Shown here: positions 25,231-33,743 of the stretch, in pieces
Numbering within the stretch: position 1 is the first letter of the stretch
How the letters are laid out: every line of letters starts with the position of its first letter
Source of the DNA: Parvibaculum lavamentivorans DS-1
GTDB lineage: Bacteria; Pseudomonadota; Alphaproteobacteria; Parvibaculales; Parvibaculaceae
Length of the DNA: 64,000 nt
Assembly: GCF_000017565.1 (NCBI RefSeq)
Contig: NC_009719.1
Location: forward strand, 2,835,001-2,899,000
Direction: 5' to 3'
The notes under the pieces: generated by a model
Databases searched by the model: none
Told to the model about the DNA's origin: nothing
What the model saw: the letters and a program-made list of their open reading frames with translations, nothing else
Position numbers and translations under genes: made by a program

Positions 25231-25297
25231 TTATTGGAAGCATGTCAATCCAGTTTAGCCACATGCCAAATCCAGCTTGAGCCAAAGGACGGTCTTC

Positions 25298-25699
25298 ATG
25301 GTGCGAAAACTTGCGATCGCGGCGGCTGCCGCAATTTCCTTCGGCATGGCGGGGCCGGCACCGGCGTCGCCGGAACAGGGAGCGCAGAACGAGATGAAGC
25401 TCTTCGCATTTGTCTATCGGCAGGGCCCCGCATGGGAAGAGGGGCGAAGCATGAGAGAACAGGCGCTGGGTCCGCATGCGGAGTTCATGCAGCGCCTGAT
25501 GGACGACGGACGGCTGCTGGCGGCGGGGCCTTTGCTGGAAACGAATGGCGGGCTTGCCGTCATCCGCGCACGCGACAGGGATGAGGCGGCGGAGCTTCTT
25601 GCCGCCGATCCGGCGATTGCCGGCGGCATCTTCACCGCCGAGGTCAATTCATGGTTCGTGACGTTCGATGCGGGTGTTCCGCTCAAGGCGGCCGACTGA
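25298..25699 (+). CDS. Exported YCII-family protein
   Basis: A 133-residue protein whose first 26 residues are a signal peptide (KLAIAAAAAISFGMAGPAPAS). The rest resembles the YCII domain: MKLFAFVYRQGPAW, LGPHAEFMQRLMDDGRLLAAGPL, GGLAVIRARDRDEAAELLAADP and the ending GIFTAEVNSWFVTF. YCII-related proteins have a His-Asp pair and unknown chemistry; here it would be exported, which is unusual. ATG at 25298 follows AAAGGAC; the upstream TTG at 25277 is less likely. Confidence 0.82.
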   Translation: MVRKLAIAAAAAISFGMAGPAPASPEQGAQNEMKLFAFVYRQGPAWEEGRSMREQALGPHAEFMQRLMDDGRLLAAGPLLETNGGLAVIRARDRDEAAELLAADPAIAGGIFTAEVNSWFVTFDAGVPLKAAD

Positions 25700-25710
25700 C
25701 GGCAACCGCT

Positions 25711-26310
25711 TCAGAAAAGCGGTTCCTCGTAGACGGGTTCGCCTTCGAGACGAAGGCGCTTGATCGCCCCTTCGCCGTCTCTGCCGAGCGCCACATCGAC
25801 GGTGAGATTTCCAGCGTTGCGCTGGTCCTCCAGCGAGCGGCCTTCGCCTTCGGGTACGAAGTAGCTTTCGATGCCATAGGCGATGGTGGCGGTGCCGCAA
25901 TCGAGGCAGGGCATTTCTTCGCCATCGGCGGGCGAGGCCACGGGGCGGGCGTCGATGACCCAGGAAACGCGGCCGCGGATGATTTCATTTCCCGCTGCCG
26001 GTTCGCGATGGTCGCGCCATGCGGCGACGGGCTGCCAGAGATCGCCGGCGGGCGCGAGTTCGACATGGATCGTGTCGCCCTGCGCGAAGCCATCGTCGCC
26101 TTCAAGGGTGTCGAGGCGGAGGCGCGATATTTCGTAGTTCAGGATGACGTAGTCGCCGCGGAAGAGATCGCGCGGGTCGACGGGCTCTGTCTTCAATGTG
26201 ACGACGCTTTCGGAGCGGAGCAGCGAGACGCGGTCCCAGACCATGACAGCGAGGAAAAGCGATTGCCCGAGCGCGAGGGCGATGAGGGCGAGGCCGAAGC
26301 GGGCGTTCAT
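25711..26310 (-). CDS. GDYXXLXY domain protein
   Basis: A 199-residue protein. It has an N-terminal membrane anchor (LALIALALGQSLFLAVMVW) and then the signature GDYVILNY near residue 52 inside VDPRDLFRGDYVILNYEIS, which matches the GDYXXLXY family. Two Cys (MPCLDCGTA) are near residue 135. These proteins are usually encoded next to DUF2157 membrane proteins, as here; their joint function is unknown. The ATG overlaps the stop of the upstream DUF2157 gene by 3 bp. It is the second gene of a two-gene operon. Confidence 0.88.
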   Translation of the reverse strand: MNARFGLALIALALGQSLFLAVMVWDRVSLLRSESVVTLKTEPVDPRDLFRGDYVILNYEISRLRLDTLEGDDGFAQGDTIHVELAPAGDLWQPVAAWRDHREPAAGNEIIRGRVSWVIDARPVASPADGEEMPCLDCGTATIAYGIESYFVPEGEGRSLEDQRNAGNLTVDVALGRDGEGAIKRLRLEGEPVYEEPLF

Positions 26311-27602
26311 GGCGCGTCTCCTTCGCTCGCGGCTTTCACCAGACGGCGGCGCATTCGCTCCATGACGATGCTGCCGGCGATGAGCAGAACGCCGCCGAGG
26401 GCGAAGAAGAGCGCCGTGCTGAGAAGATCGCCCAGCGTTTCAAAATAGAGGTAGAGGACCTCGGCGGCGAAAGCGACGAAGCCGAAATTGACGGCGAAGC
26501 GGCTGCCGCGCCCGGTGCCATAGGAGACGAGCCATGCGGCGAGGACGAGGAAGGCGGCGGCATAGAGCCAGGGAATGGTTTCCCCGGCGCCCGATCTCAG
26601 CACGGGGAACAGAAGAGCGAGGACCGCCAGCGCGCCGATGCCGATGATGTGGCGGGCTTCGAGCTTGCTTCTTGCGATGCAGAGGAAGGCGAGCCCGGCG
26701 ACGACCACGGCCATGAGGCCCGTCACCAAGGGGCCGGCGGCGGAGGAGGCGATTTCATTATCGGAGGGCGCGGTCTGGAAAATCCAGAAGATCGCGAAGG
26801 CAAAGGCGATTGCATATGCTTCCGCGATGGAAGCGAAGCGCGGGCCGCGCTCGGAGAGCAAGACAGCGGCGAGCCAGATCGCCAGCATTTCCAGCAGAAT
26901 AATGATGGCGAGTTGCGTTTCGACGATGCCATAGGTCTCGACGATGGCTTGCGCGTTCATCGCCTGCCAGATGAGGCCGGCGATCAGAGAGAGATGCAGC
27001 CCGGGCGACCATGAAAGACGCAGCGACAAAACGAGGGCGGCGGCCCAGGGCAGCCAGAAGCTCCAATGCGGCGAGACGGCGCCGGGCATTTCCACCACGA
27101 AATATGTCCAGACGACAGTAAGTAGAATGCCGAGGGCAAGGGCGGGGCGTGACGGAAGGAGCCATGCGGTGGAGAGGGCGGCGATGCACCATGCGAGCAC
27201 GCCCGCCGGATCGTCGGTGACGATGTGATAAATCTGGGCGATGAGCATGATGCCTGCGCCAAAAAGGCCGAGGCCTATCAGCACGGCGGCTTGCGCCAGA
27301 GCCGGATGATCGCGCTTCTGGAGGAGGAAAGCGGCGATATAGGCCGCCCACATGGCGCCGAAGATCATGATGAGTTTGGCGAGCTTTGAAATCTCCGCCC
27401 AGTTGGCGGCGACGAAGCTCATGACGGCGAAGCCGATCAGCACCGCGCCGAGAATGGCGAGGACGCCGGGCATGCGCCGCGTGGCGGCAGGCTCGCGGGC
27501 GGAGAGGAGGATGGATTCGGCGTTTGCCGGTGTGACCCAGCCCCGCTCGATCCACAGATCGAGATCGTGCTTCAGGCGCTGCAAGTAGATGCGCTGCCAC
27601 AT
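26307..27602 (-). CDS. DUF2157 integral membrane protein
   Basis: A 431-residue inner-membrane protein with about 12 hydrophobic helices. The N-terminal cytoplasmic segment (DLDLWIERGWVTPANAESILLS) is the DUF2157 entry motif, followed by PGVLAILGAVLIGFAVMSFVAANW. Function unknown. Its genomic coupling with a GDYXXLXY protein is a recurrent arrangement. It overlaps that gene by 3-4 bp. AGGG precedes the ATG by 6 bases. 262 bp separate it from the divergent CBS gene. Confidence 0.9.
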   Translation of the reverse strand: MWQRIYLQRLKHDLDLWIERGWVTPANAESILLSAREPAATRRMPGVLAILGAVLIGFAVMSFVAANWAEISKLAKLIMIFGAMWAAYIAAFLLQKRDHPALAQAAVLIGLGLFGAGIMLIAQIYHIVTDDPAGVLAWCIAALSTAWLLPSRPALALGILLTVVWTYFVVEMPGAVSPHWSFWLPWAAALVLSLRLSWSPGLHLSLIAGLIWQAMNAQAIVETYGIVETQLAIIILLEMLAIWLAAVLLSERGPRFASIAEAYAIAFAFAIFWIFQTAPSDNEIASSAAGPLVTGLMAVVVAGLAFLCIARSKLEARHIIGIGALAVLALLFPVLRSGAGETIPWLYAAAFLVLAAWLVSYGTGRGSRFAVNFGFVAFAAEVLYLYFETLGDLLSTALFFALGGVLLIAGSIVMERMRRRLVKAASEGDAP

Positions 27603-27864
27603 GGGGAGCCCTGTTTCTCTCCGGGTGGGAAAACGGCTGATGACGACTCAAACCCGATACGGAGCCGATTATCCGGGGCGGGGGCCCGAAGTCAAAGCGC
27701 GGATCGGGACGGCGGCAAGGACGGGAGATTCCTGCGATTTGCATGTATCTCCTTGTCGGATGCGGCGGAATGTCGCATCATTGGCCAGAAAGGTTGCCGG
27801 TGCTGCTGGGGGGTGCGCAACGGCAAGGGGGGCCGCTCGACGGTCCAACTGGGAGGAAATGCCG

Positions 27865-28293
27865 ATGAATGTTGCAGCCATCCTGAAGGCCAAAGGCTCC
27901 GATGTCGCGACCGTGAGCCCGCAGACCACATTGTCGGAGGTCGCGACGTTCCTCACCGAGCGGCGCATCGGCGCTGTTGTCGTCATGCAGGACCGCAAGG
28001 TGCTGGGCATCGTTTCGGAGCGCGACATCGTGAAGGCCGTTGCGCGCACCGGCGCGCAGGCGCTCGGCGCGCCGGTGCGGGACGTGATGACGTCGCGTGT
28101 CGTGACCTGCGGCCTCAATGATTCCGTCGACGAGCTGATGGATTCCATGACCATGGGCCGCTTCCGCCACCTTCCCGTGATCGAGGATGGCGAGCTTGTG
28201 GGCATCGTGTCGATCGGCGACGTGGTGAAGCACCGGATCGCCGAGACGGTGATGGAGACGGAAGCACTGCGGCTCTATATCGCCAACGGCTAG
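27865..28293 (+). CDS. CBS-pair domain protein
   Basis: A 142-residue protein consisting almost entirely of two CBS domains: VAAILKAKGSDVATVSPQTTLSEVATFL with VSERDIVKAVARTGAQALG, and PVRDVMTSRVVTCGLNDSVDELM with GRFRHLPVIEDGELVGIVSIGDVVKHRI. CBS pairs bind adenine nucleotides and regulate partner proteins; free-standing pairs often respond to energy or ionic state. I chose ATG at 27865, 7 bases after GGAGGA. The in-frame ATG at 27859 is too close to it. Cytoplasmic. Regulated target unknown. Confidence 0.9.
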   Translation: MNVAAILKAKGSDVATVSPQTTLSEVATFLTERRIGAVVVMQDRKVLGIVSERDIVKAVARTGAQALGAPVRDVMTSRVVTCGLNDSVDELMDSMTMGRFRHLPVIEDGELVGIVSIGDVVKHRIAETVMETEALRLYIANG

Positions 28294-28298
28294 ACGCT

Positions 28299-29405
28299 CT
28301 ACTGCATGATCTCGATGGTTTCGAGGATCCGAGGGATCGCCTCCTCGGCGGCCTCCTCGCCGAGCCTTATCAACTCGTCGGCGCGGTCGAAATCGAGCAG
28401 GCTCAGATGTCCCACCTGCGGCGCGATCATGATGTCGGGCGGGTCGCCCGCCATGCGCATGCGCGCCAGCCTGTCCTGCACAATGTTGAGCGAAGCGAGC
28501 ATGACGCTGGCGATGCCGGGGCCACGCTGGCTGCCGCCGACGACGCGGCGCATCAACTCGCTTTCGGGATTGCGTTTCCAGCTGAAATTCTTGAGACCCT
28601 GCCTGATCCTGTCGGCCACGGCGGGGGTCGTTTCAGCGGCGTCCTTCACAAGCTCGGCCGCGCCTTCGGTGGCGGCCCCGTCTTCTTCCTGTTCCGCGGC
28701 ATTCTGCAGGTTCAGTTCCTCTTCGATCTTCTCCTCGATGTCGTGGAAAAGATCGTCATCGGGCAAGCGCGGCGGCGAGGAGCGGATATAGCCCGGATAG
28801 ACCGCCTCATGCGCGCGGCGGCGCGCGGCGGGATCGAAGGGATCGGTGTTGAGGTTGACGGCGATGACGACGCGGGCGCCGAGCGCGCGGGCGACGGAGA
28901 CGGGGACCGGGTTCACCAGCGCGCCATCGATCAGCCAGCGGCCATCGACAGCGACCGGCGGGAAGACGCCGGGGAGCGCATAGGAAGCGCGGATCGCCTG
29001 AATGAGATTGCCCTTGTGCAGCCAGAGTTCATGGCCGGTGGTGAGCTCGGTCGAGACGCCGACGAAAATCTGTTTCAGGTCTTCGATGTTGATGTCGGCA
29101 AGCTGTTCGCGCATCAGTTCGGCGAGCTTGGAATCGCCGATGAGGCCGGAGGAGCGGAAGCGGAAATCGAGAAGGCCCAACATGCGGCGGCGCGTCAGCG
29201 AGCGCGCGAAATCCTCAAGCGGTTCGAGCTTGTCGGCGACGAGGCAGCCGCCGACCAGGGCGCCGATGGAGGTGCCGGAGACGATGTCGGCTTCTATGCC
29301 CGCGCGCTTCAGCGTTTTCAGGACGCCGATATGGGTCCAGCCGCGCGCAACGCCGGCGCCGAGAGCTATGCCGATTTTTGGGCGGGGCATACGTAACTGC
29401 TTCAT
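28299..29405 (-). CDS. Patatin-like phospholipase (RssA-type)
   Basis: A 368-residue patatin-fold hydrolase. The oxyanion loop is GAGVARGW, the nucleophile elbow GTSIGALVGG (GxSxG, Ser near residue 42) and the catalytic Asp in DGALVNPVPV. The C-terminal 150 residues are an acidic extension (EEKIEEELNLQNAAEQEEDGAATEG) not in the core family. Patatin-like enzymes release fatty acids from membrane lipids; RssA-type members are poorly understood. An ATG at 29405 is used. A TTG two codons earlier is possible. Convergent with CBS (5 bp apart). Confidence 0.88.
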   Translation of the reverse strand: MKQLRMPRPKIGIALGAGVARGWTHIGVLKTLKRAGIEADIVSGTSIGALVGGCLVADKLEPLEDFARSLTRRRMLGLLDFRFRSSGLIGDSKLAELMREQLADINIEDLKQIFVGVSTELTTGHELWLHKGNLIQAIRASYALPGVFPPVAVDGRWLIDGALVNPVPVSVARALGARVVIAVNLNTDPFDPAARRRAHEAVYPGYIRSSPPRLPDDDLFHDIEEKIEEELNLQNAAEQEEDGAATEGAAELVKDAAETTPAVADRIRQGLKNFSWKRNPESELMRRVVGGSQRGPGIASVMLASLNIVQDRLARMRMAGDPPDIMIAPQVGHLSLLDFDRADELIRLGEEAAEEAIPRILETIEIMQ

Positions 29406-29531
29406 GGTCAAGGGTACTCGAAAGAATGCAACAAGGCCGCTCTCATACCAAGCGGCAGACGGTATATGGGGATGAAATGTGACGGAATTCGAGCGCGGAG
29501 GATGTCAGTGGCGGTGACGATAAAAATACAA

Positions 29532-29562
29532 TGTCATGCCCGGGCTTGACCCGGGCATCCAG
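29532..29562 (+). repeat. Palindromic repeat, left arm
   Basis: Imperfect inverted repeat of the 31-base element at 29617-29647 and 35792-35822. Core CCCGGGCTTGACCCGGGC is itself palindromic. Together with the 29617 copy it flanks a 54-base loop in a 249-bp gap. Such elements occur widely in alphaproteobacteria as intergenic repeats. Confidence 0.8.
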
Positions 29563-29616
29563 GGCGAGGAAGTGAGGCGTAAGAGTCTTGTGAAGAGAGA
29601 CGCCGCTTTGCGGCTA

Positions 29617-29647
29617 CTGGATTGCCGGGTCAAGCCCGGCAATGACA
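29617..29647 (+). repeat. Palindromic repeat, right arm
   Basis: The same element as 35792-35822 (identical over 31 bases), in inverted orientation relative to 29532-29562. Core GCCGGGTCAAGCCCGGC forms a 7-bp stem around TCA, so each copy can fold as a hairpin. It lies in the gap between patatin and hisI genes. Confidence 0.85.
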
Positions 29648-29660
29648 GGACTATTTAAGT

Positions 29661-30098
29661 TCAGTGCTCGTGGCTGTGCAGTTTCGTCGCGCCTGTGGCT
29701 TCGAGTTTCGCGGGCTCGCCTTTCGGAACGCGGCGATAGAAGCAGGAGCGGTAGCCGACGTGGCAGCAGCCGCCATCGCCCGCGACATCGACCTTGAGCC
29801 AGACGGTGTCCTGATCGCAGTCGGTGCGAAGCTCGATAACGGTTTGCACCTGACCCGAGGTTTCGCCCTTGTGCCAGAGCTCGTTGCGGGAACGGCTCCA
29901 GTACCAGGCTTCGCCGGTTTCGACGGTGCGGGCCAGCGCCTCGGCGTTCATCCAGGCGACCATGAGAAGCTCGCCCGTCTTCGCGTCGGTCGTGACGGCG
30001 GTGATGAGGCCGTCGCGGTCGAATTTGGGCGAGAAGGTTGTGCCTTCCTCGATTTCCTGCGCGGTGCCGCGCGGGGCGAAGGGGGATGTGCCAGTCAT
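29661..30098 (-). CDS. hisI: Phosphoribosyl-AMP cyclohydrolase (HisI)
   Basis: A 145-residue enzyme opening the purine ring of phosphoribosyl-AMP in histidine biosynthesis. Hallmarks: [37 protein letters not shown] and the metal-binding part [14 protein letters not shown] with [14 protein letters not shown] (Cys for Zn, Asp for Mg). The ATG at 30098 follows GGAAACGAG. Histidine genes are not adjacent; it pairs with folE upstream, separated by a terminator, so it probably has its own promoter or partial read-through. Confidence 0.95.
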   Translation of the reverse strand: MTGTSPFAPRGTAQEIEEGTTFSPKFDRDGLITAVTTDAKTGELLMVAWMNAEALARTVETGEAWYWSRSRNELWHKGETSGQVQTVIELRTDCDQDTVWLKVDVAGDGGCCHVGYRSCFYRRVPKGEPAKLEATGATKLHSHEH

Positions 30099-30115
30099 AT
30101 TTCTCGTTTCCAATT

Positions 30116-30150
30116 GAAAAGGCCCCGCCATTCAGATGAAGGCGGGGCCT
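30116..30150 (-). terminator. Terminator of folE
   Basis: A 10-bp stem (arm AGGCCCCGCC; 30120-30129 with 30141-30150) and 11-base loop. Read on the minus strand it is followed by TTTTCAATT. It lies 29 bases past the folE stop and just before the hisI start. Confidence 0.85.
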
Positions 30151-30178
30151 CTTGTCAAAGCCGTATGGCTTTTGAAGG

Positions 30179-30847
30179 TCAGTATCCGCGGATCATCTGC
30201 ATGAACCGGCTTTCCATGCGGGGATCGTCGCGGAAGACGCCGGTGAACTGCGTGGTGATGGTGGCGACATCCGGCTTCTTGATGCCGCGCGTCGTCATGC
30301 ATTGATGCTTCGCCTCGATGAGGATGGCGACGCCTTGCGGCTGGAGCGCGGCATTGATGGTTTCCGCGATCTGGGCCGTCATCGTCTCCTGCGTCTGGAG
30401 GCGCTTGGAATAGATCTCGATGACGCGGGCGAGCTTCGATATGCCGACGACCTTCTTGGTCGGGACATAGGCGACATGTGCCTTGCCGAGAATGGCCACC
30501 ATGTGATGCTCGCAATGCGACTCGATGTTGATGTCGCGGAGCATGACCATGTCGTTATAGCCTTCGACTTCCTCGAAGGTGCGGGTCAGTTCCTTGTAGG
30601 GGTCTTCGTTGTAGCCCTCGAAGAACTCCTCATAGGCGCGCACGACGCGGCCGGGGGTGTCGATCAGGCCTTCACGTTGCGGATTGTCGCCCGCCCAGGC
30701 GATGAGGGTGCGCACGGCGGCTTCCGCCGCCTCGCGGCTCGGCTTCTCGACTTGCGTCAGGCGCTCGTCATCCGGCTGGGCGCGGAGCCCATCAACTGCA
30801 GCATTCATGTCCATTCGACCAATCTCGTCTAGGGGTTTCCCGGCCAT
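30179..30847 (-). CDS. folE: GTP cyclohydrolase I (FolE)
   Basis: A 222-residue homodecameric enzyme making dihydroneopterin triphosphate for folate. Zn-site Cys and His are in [25 protein letters not shown] and the second Cys in [14 protein letters not shown]. The segment [17 protein letters not shown] and the C-terminus [17 protein letters not shown] are typical. AAGGG precedes the ATG by 5 bases. It is cytoplasmic. A long promoter region upstream (30848-31354) also serves cysS in the other direction. Confidence 0.95.
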   Translation of the reverse strand: MAGKPLDEIGRMDMNAAVDGLRAQPDDERLTQVEKPSREAAEAAVRTLIAWAGDNPQREGLIDTPGRVVRAYEEFFEGYNEDPYKELTRTFEEVEGYNDMVMLRDINIESHCEHHMVAILGKAHVAYVPTKKVVGISKLARVIEIYSKRLQTQETMTAQIAETINAALQPQGVAILIEAKHQCMTTRGIKKPDVATITTQFTGVFRDDPRMESRFMQMIRGY

Positions 30848-31354
30848 ACGGCCCTTCTTTCGGGACCGTTCGTCCGGTTCAAGTCACAGGCCGTTCCATT
30901 GCCGGAACCGCCCATTTTGCCCATCAAGCACGGGGTCTTATGCCATGCTGAAGCTGATGTGACATCGTCTCAACCATGCATATAGCCTTGCGGAAAGGGG
31001 CTATCAAGGGTGCGTTAAACGCAGGGTTGCGCAAAATCGGGGGGCGGGCCGGTTCGTATTTTCAGGGTTTTGGACGCAGAAAAGCGGCTGCCGGTTCTCT
31101 TTTGCGGCGTTTTTGGTTAATTCTTAAACCTTGCCGGGCAGCATCGGCTCGGCTAACAGAGTGGCAGACGGTCCACAGGATTTGATGGTCATGACGCGCC
31201 GGACGACATGTTGTCGAACTTCGCTCCACCCCTCCTTCGTTTTTTGGGGTGGATGCGCGGACTGCTGCGCAGGCACCCGCACCGCCGACTGAAGGCCCGT
31301 GATGAAGGCGGGCCGCCAGGGAAGCCCACGCCGAACCACATCAAGGCCTGACCG
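30848..31354. other. Intergenic region between folE and cysS
   Basis: 507 bp with divergent genes on both sides. It holds a GGTTAATTCTTAAACC motif near 31115, and an 8-bp inverted repeat TCCACCCC/GGGGTGGA (31225-31232 with 31246-31253) in the cysS leader. A 69-codon frame at 30976-31185 has no convincing features, so I do not call it. No tRNA or T-box is recognised. Confidence 0.5.
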
Positions 31355-32761
31355 ATGAATACCCAGCCCAACAAGTTGAAGCTCTCGCTCTACAACACGC
31401 TGACGCGGCAGAAGGAAATCTTCGAGCCGGCGGAGCCCGACCGCGTGACGATGTATGTCTGCGGGCCGACGGTCTATAACCGCTCGCATATCGGCAATGC
31501 GCGGCCGGCGGTCGTGTTCGACGTGCTGGCGCGGCTGCTGCGGCGGCTTTACCGGCATGTCGTTTATGCGCGGAACATCACGGACATCGAGGACAAGATT
31601 ATCGCCGCCGCGAAAGAGGCGGGCGTCGATATTTCCGTCATCACGGAGAAATATGCGCGGATATACCGCGAGGATATGGGCGCGCTCGGCGTGTTGGCGC
31701 CGGATATCGAGCCGAAGGCGACGGAAAGCATCGCCGAGATGATCTCGATGATGGAGCGGCTGATCGCGAGCGGGAACGCCTATGCGGCGGAGGGCCATGT
31801 GCTCTTCAACGTGCCGAGCTTTGCGGAATATGGGCGGCTTTCCGGGCGGGACCGGGACGACATGATCGCGGGCGCGCGCGTCGAAGTGGCGCCCTACAAG
31901 AAGGACCCGGCGGATTTCGTGCTGTGGAAACCGTCGACGCCGGAGCAGCCGGGCTGGGATAGCCCGTGGGGACGCGGGCGGCCGGGCTGGCATATCGAAT
32001 GCTCGGCGATGATCGAGAAGCATCTCGGAGAGACAATCGACATTCATGGCGGCGGCATCGACCTGCAGTTCCCGCATCACGAGAACGAGCTGGCGCAATC
32101 GTCCTGCGCGCATGGCCACACGCCGCTCGCGCGGTTCTGGCTGCATAACGGCTTCGTGAACATGGGCAGCGAAAAGATGTCGAAATCGCTCGGCAATGTG
32201 CTGCTGGTGCATGAGCTGCTCGCGCAGGCGCCGGGCGAGGCGGTGCGGCTTGCGCTGCTCAACGCGCATTACCGGCAGCCGCTCGACTGGTCGGATGAGG
32301 GGCTGGCGCAGGCGAAGCGGATGCTCGACCGGCTTTACGGCGCGCTGCGGGCGCTTTCGGATGTGAAGGCGGAGCCGACAAACGACGCGGCGCCCGATGC
32401 CTTCATGGAGGCGCTGGCGGACGACCTCAACACGCCGAAGGCGCTGGCGGTGCTGTTCGACCTAGCCAAGCGGGCCAATACGGAGACGGACCCCGGCACG
32501 AAGGCGCAGCTCAAGGCGGCGCTGATCGGGGCGGGCCGGCTTCTCGGCGTGCTCGAAATGGACCCCGAAGCCTGGTTTGCAGGGGCGGGGGCGGCTTCCC
32601 ATATAGACGGGGAGGAAGTGGAGCGGCTGATCGCGGCGCGCAATGCCGCCCGCAAGGCGAAGGATTTCGCCGAGGCCGACCGCATCCGCGGCGCGCTTGC
32701 CGAGATGGGCGTGGCGATCGAAGATGGGCCGCAAGGCACAAGCTGGAGAGTGGCGAGCTAG
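31355..32761 (+). CDS. cysS: Cysteinyl-tRNA synthetase
   Basis: A 468-residue class I aminoacyl-tRNA synthetase. The HIGH motif appears as RSHIGNARP, the KMSKS as KMSKSLGN near residue 274. Zn-site residues are in [19 protein letters not shown] and [13 protein letters not shown]. The anticodon-binding C-terminal domain ends [11 protein letters not shown]. Length matches the family. It is cytoplasmic and charges tRNA-Cys. It is followed immediately by the Fe-S scaffold-like gene (start codon directly after the stop). Confidence 0.97.
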   Translation: MNTQPNKLKLSLYNTLTRQKEIFEPAEPDRVTMYVCGPTVYNRSHIGNARPAVVFDVLARLLRRLYRHVVYARNITDIEDKIIAAAKEAGVDISVITEKYARIYREDMGALGVLAPDIEPKATESIAEMISMMERLIASGNAYAAEGHVLFNVPSFAEYGRLSGRDRDDMIAGARVEVAPYKKDPADFVLWKPSTPEQPGWDSPWGRGRPGWHIECSAMIEKHLGETIDIHGGGIDLQFPHHENELAQSSCAHGHTPLARFWLHNGFVNMGSEKMSKSLGNVLLVHELLAQAPGEAVRLALLNAHYRQPLDWSDEGLAQAKRMLDRLYGALRALSDVKAEPTNDAAPDAFMEALADDLNTPKALAVLFDLAKRANTETDPGTKAQLKAALIGAGRLLGVLEMDPEAWFAGAGAASHIDGEEVERLIAARNAARKAKDFAEADRIRGALAEMGVAIEDGPQGTSWRVAS

Positions 32762-33262
32762 ATGCTCAACGAAATCTACAACAAGCGCATTCTCGAACTC
32801 GCATCGGATATTCCGCATGGCGAGCGGCTTGCCGCGCCTGACGCCTCGGCGACGGCGGTGTCGAAGCTCTGCGGCTCCAAGGTGACGGTCGATGTGAAGC
32901 TCGACGGCGAGGGTCGGGTTGTGGATTACGGCGCCGACGTGAAGGCGTGTGCGCTGGGGCAGGCGTCGTCCTCTATCATGGCGCGGCATGTGATCGGCGC
33001 GAGCGCGGCCGAGCTGCACGAGATCGGCGCTGCGATGAGGCGGATGCTGAAGGAAGGCGGCGAGCCGCCGCGCGAGATCTATGGCGGCAAGTGGAAAGAC
33101 CTCGAAGTGCTGGAGCCTGTGCGCGAGTACAAGGCGCGGCATGCCTCGACGTTGCTCGTATTCGACGCGGTGGAAGAGGCGGTGGACGCCGCGCTGGCCG
33201 AAAAAGGGAGTGGTACTGCGCCGCAGACCGGGACCCTCACTAGCACCGGCCCGGCCGCTTAG
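32762..33262 (+). CDS. Iron-sulfur cluster assembly scaffold protein (IscU/NifU-like)
   Basis: A 166-residue protein of the IscU-like scaffold family. Starts with YNKRILELASDIPHGERL, then cysteines in SKLCGSK and DVKACALGQASSSIMARH, and the end PVREYKARHASTLLVFDAVEEAVDAAL. The third cluster ligand of IscU (Cys) is replaced near RHAS, as seen in several alphaproteobacterial versions. Function in Fe-S assembly is inferred. Translation is probably coupled to cysS, which ends at the base before the ATG. A GC-rich repeat with T-run near 33266-33310 may be a terminator. Confidence 0.85.
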   Translation: MLNEIYNKRILELASDIPHGERLAAPDASATAVSKLCGSKVTVDVKLDGEGRVVDYGADVKACALGQASSSIMARHVIGASAAELHEIGAAMRRMLKEGGEPPREIYGGKWKDLEVLEPVREYKARHASTLLVFDAVEEAVDAALAEKGSGTAPQTGTLTSTGPAA

Positions 33263-33419
33263 GCGCCGGGCCCGACCGCTCCCGCGCGACCCCGCGCCCG
33301 GGCGGCTTTTTCCCAGACGAATCAGACGGATAGGCCGGAAGGCGCCGAGGGTGCCTGCAAGTTGTGCCGATTCCAATTAAAAGCTAACAAGTGCGTGTAA
33401 CAAGGGGACTTCCGATCCC

Positions 33420-33734
33420 ATGCGGCGCGATCCTTTGTCGCTCATCATGCGCGGGCTGATCCGGTTCTATCAGTGGTTCATATCGCCGCTGATCGGGCCG
33501 AAATGCCGGCATTTGCCGACCTGCTCGGACTATACGATGCAGGCGATCGAGCGGCATGGAGCATGGCGCGGCGGATGGCTGGGGCTGGCGCGGATCGCGC
33601 GGTGCCACCCATGGGGGAGCCACGGTTTCGACCCGGTGCCGGAGCGGCTGGCGGACCAGCCTTTCTGGGCGCCGTGGCGATATGGAAGCTGGCGGATGGA
33701 AGAACAACGCGACTGCACGCACGGAACGCATTGA
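33420..33734 (+). CDS. yidD: YidD family membrane-insertion efficiency factor
   Basis: A 104-residue protein with the whole YidD signature: [59 protein letters not shown]. YidD is a small membrane-associated protein that assists YidC-dependent insertion. The three Cys of the signature are present. It is 9 bp upstream of thrS on the same strand. The tail ([20 protein letters not shown]) is longer than usual. Confidence 0.92.
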   Translation: MRRDPLSLIMRGLIRFYQWFISPLIGPKCRHLPTCSDYTMQAIERHGAWRGGWLGLARIARCHPWGSHGFDPVPERLADQPFWAPWRYGSWRMEEQRDCTHGTH

Positions 33735-33743
33735 GAGAGACAA

